The position numbers and the translations under genes are program-made. 64,000 nucleotides of DNA, taken from assembly GCA_003164785.1 (NCBI GenBank), contig PLUE01000069.1:495755-559754 (forward strand), given 5' to 3'. The stretch is from Gammaproteobacteria bacterium (GTDB lineage Bacteria > Pseudomonadota > Gammaproteobacteria > Steroidobacterales > Steroidobacteraceae). How positions within the stretch are numbered: the first letter of the stretch is position 1; each line of letters begins with the position of its first letter. The notes below the pieces were generated by a model. That model ran no database searches. It was not told the DNA's origin and saw nothing but the letters and a program-made list of their open reading frames with translations. Positions 63,492 to 64,000 of this stretch are shown here, one piece after another.

Positions 63492-64000
63492 CTAGTCTTG
63501 CCTAGCATTCATCATCACCAACCCGGATAACAACTTGGCACCTAGTTCCACTCGATCACAGGTATCAATCCCATCCGTCTGGGGCACGGAGCACAAGTAT
63601 TCTTCATCTATGCCAAGAGGTTTGCGCAGCCGATCGAAAGCGGCCCTTTGAGCAGGGTCATTAGGTATTTCGCTTAGTTGCCATCCTTGGGCAACACATT
63701 CAATTTGGATGCCGCTATTCTTCAAAATCATTTTGCGGGGATTAGTTTCGTGACCCGTAAAGCAGCAGGGCCATTTTGTGTTTGCAATGCTGTCGGGTTG
63801 GATACTTCCCCTTTGAGCGGAAGCGAGAAGGTAAGGATCGTAGTAATTGCCTCCGAGCGTCTCTTTTTCGAGCATGCATATCTGATACCCATTTTTGCTA
63901 ATAGTGTAGCGACCTGAAGCGCCTTCGCGCATGGCGTCATATTTCACGAAATAATAGCGCCAGTCTTTCGGGGTACGTGTCCTTCCGGTGAGCGTGCATG
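63492..64000 (-). CDS. Partial hypothetical protein running off the right edge
   Basis: The minus-strand frame stops at 63492 and stays open to the window end, so the 5' part is missing. The visible 168 residues or so include DWRYYFVKYDAMREG, GRYTISKNGYQICMLEKE and several cysteines (CCF, ECVAQGW, LCSVP, DTCDRV) that may form disulphides, hinting at an exported protein. No family is recognised. A start at 63947 or 63932 would be internal to this longer frame and is not supported by a ribosome site. Confidence 0.5.
   Translation of the reverse strand, partial: CTLTGRTRTPKDWRYYFVKYDAMREGASGRYTISKNGYQICMLEKETLGGNYYDPYLLASAQRGSIQPDSIANTKWPCCFTGHETNPRKMILKNSGIQIECVAQGWQLSEIPNDPAQRAAFDRLRKPLGIDEEYLCSVPQTDGIDTCDRVELGAKLLSGLVMMNARQD

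Noticed and set aside
1..64000. CRISPR arrays, tRNA or rRNA genes, phage attachment sites
   Set aside because: No evenly spaced direct repeats, no cloverleaf-like sequences and no rRNA stretches were noticed; boundaries are marked only by gene fragments and element ends.

Overview
The window is almost wall-to-wall defence and mobile-element DNA with no recognisable core or ribosomal genes. Protein families and codon usage (moderately GC-rich; ATGA, GTGA and TAATG gene overlaps) suggest a proteobacterium, probably gammaproteobacterial, but nothing here fixes the taxon. I see no tRNA, rRNA or CRISPR array.

Region 1 (about 70-1951) is a candidate retron. A promoter-like element leads into a highly structured non-coding segment (98-318, candidate msr-msd). 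It is followed by a 74-aa protein whose ribosome site sits in a hairpin, a Xre-type HTH protein and a retron-type reverse transcriptase with NAxxH, FVDD and VTG motifs.

Region 2 (2114-29490) is a complete dpd 7-deazaguanine DNA modification and restriction island. The order is dpdE-F-G-H-I-J-K-D in one tightly coupled run, then a second promoter and dpdC-dpdB-dpdA-dpdB2-queC-queD-queE. QueC, QueD and QueE supply preQ0. DpdA with DpdB is expected to insert it in DNA, DpdC to convert it to the amide form, and DpdD-K to restrict unmodified DNA. Unusual features are a QueD with three tandem domains of which only the middle one keeps a full active site, two DpdB copies around DpdA, and a tail of a small McrA-head-like protein, an HNH nuclease and a third DGQHR protein. 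FolE is not encoded.

Region 3 (29491-34417) is a junction zone: a glyoxalase-family gene fragment, an HNH-like protein, a SRAP/YedK protein, small unknowns, and an S1/P1 nuclease whose C-terminus was replaced by what looks like one end of an IS21-type element.

Region 4 (34418-48265) holds a reverse transcriptase-nitrilase fusion (DRT type 1-like) coupled to a shortened Ntn-hydrolase-like ORF, and a RecD-like helicase with a C-terminal nuclease domain. Decaying material follows: an OLD-like ATPase with an internal stop, an insertion with 15-bp inverted ends, a serine recombinase, and a frameshifted SNF2-type helicase.

Region 5 (48399-63383) is the most interesting candidate for an undescribed system. 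Going left from 51.5 kb are a WYL regulator, an HDAC-fold enzyme and an ADP-ribosylglycohydrolase. Going right are an AddB-like nuclease, an AddA-like UvrD helicase-nuclease and a DnaQ-like exonuclease, all with overlapping start/stop codons. Further on are a P-loop ATPase with a Tat-like signal, an AAA+ ATPase, and a second WYL regulator coupled to a PD-(D/E)XK protein. Both WYL intergenic regions share the same bipartite motif at identical spacing, so the two arms are probably one regulon. The last gene runs off the right edge.
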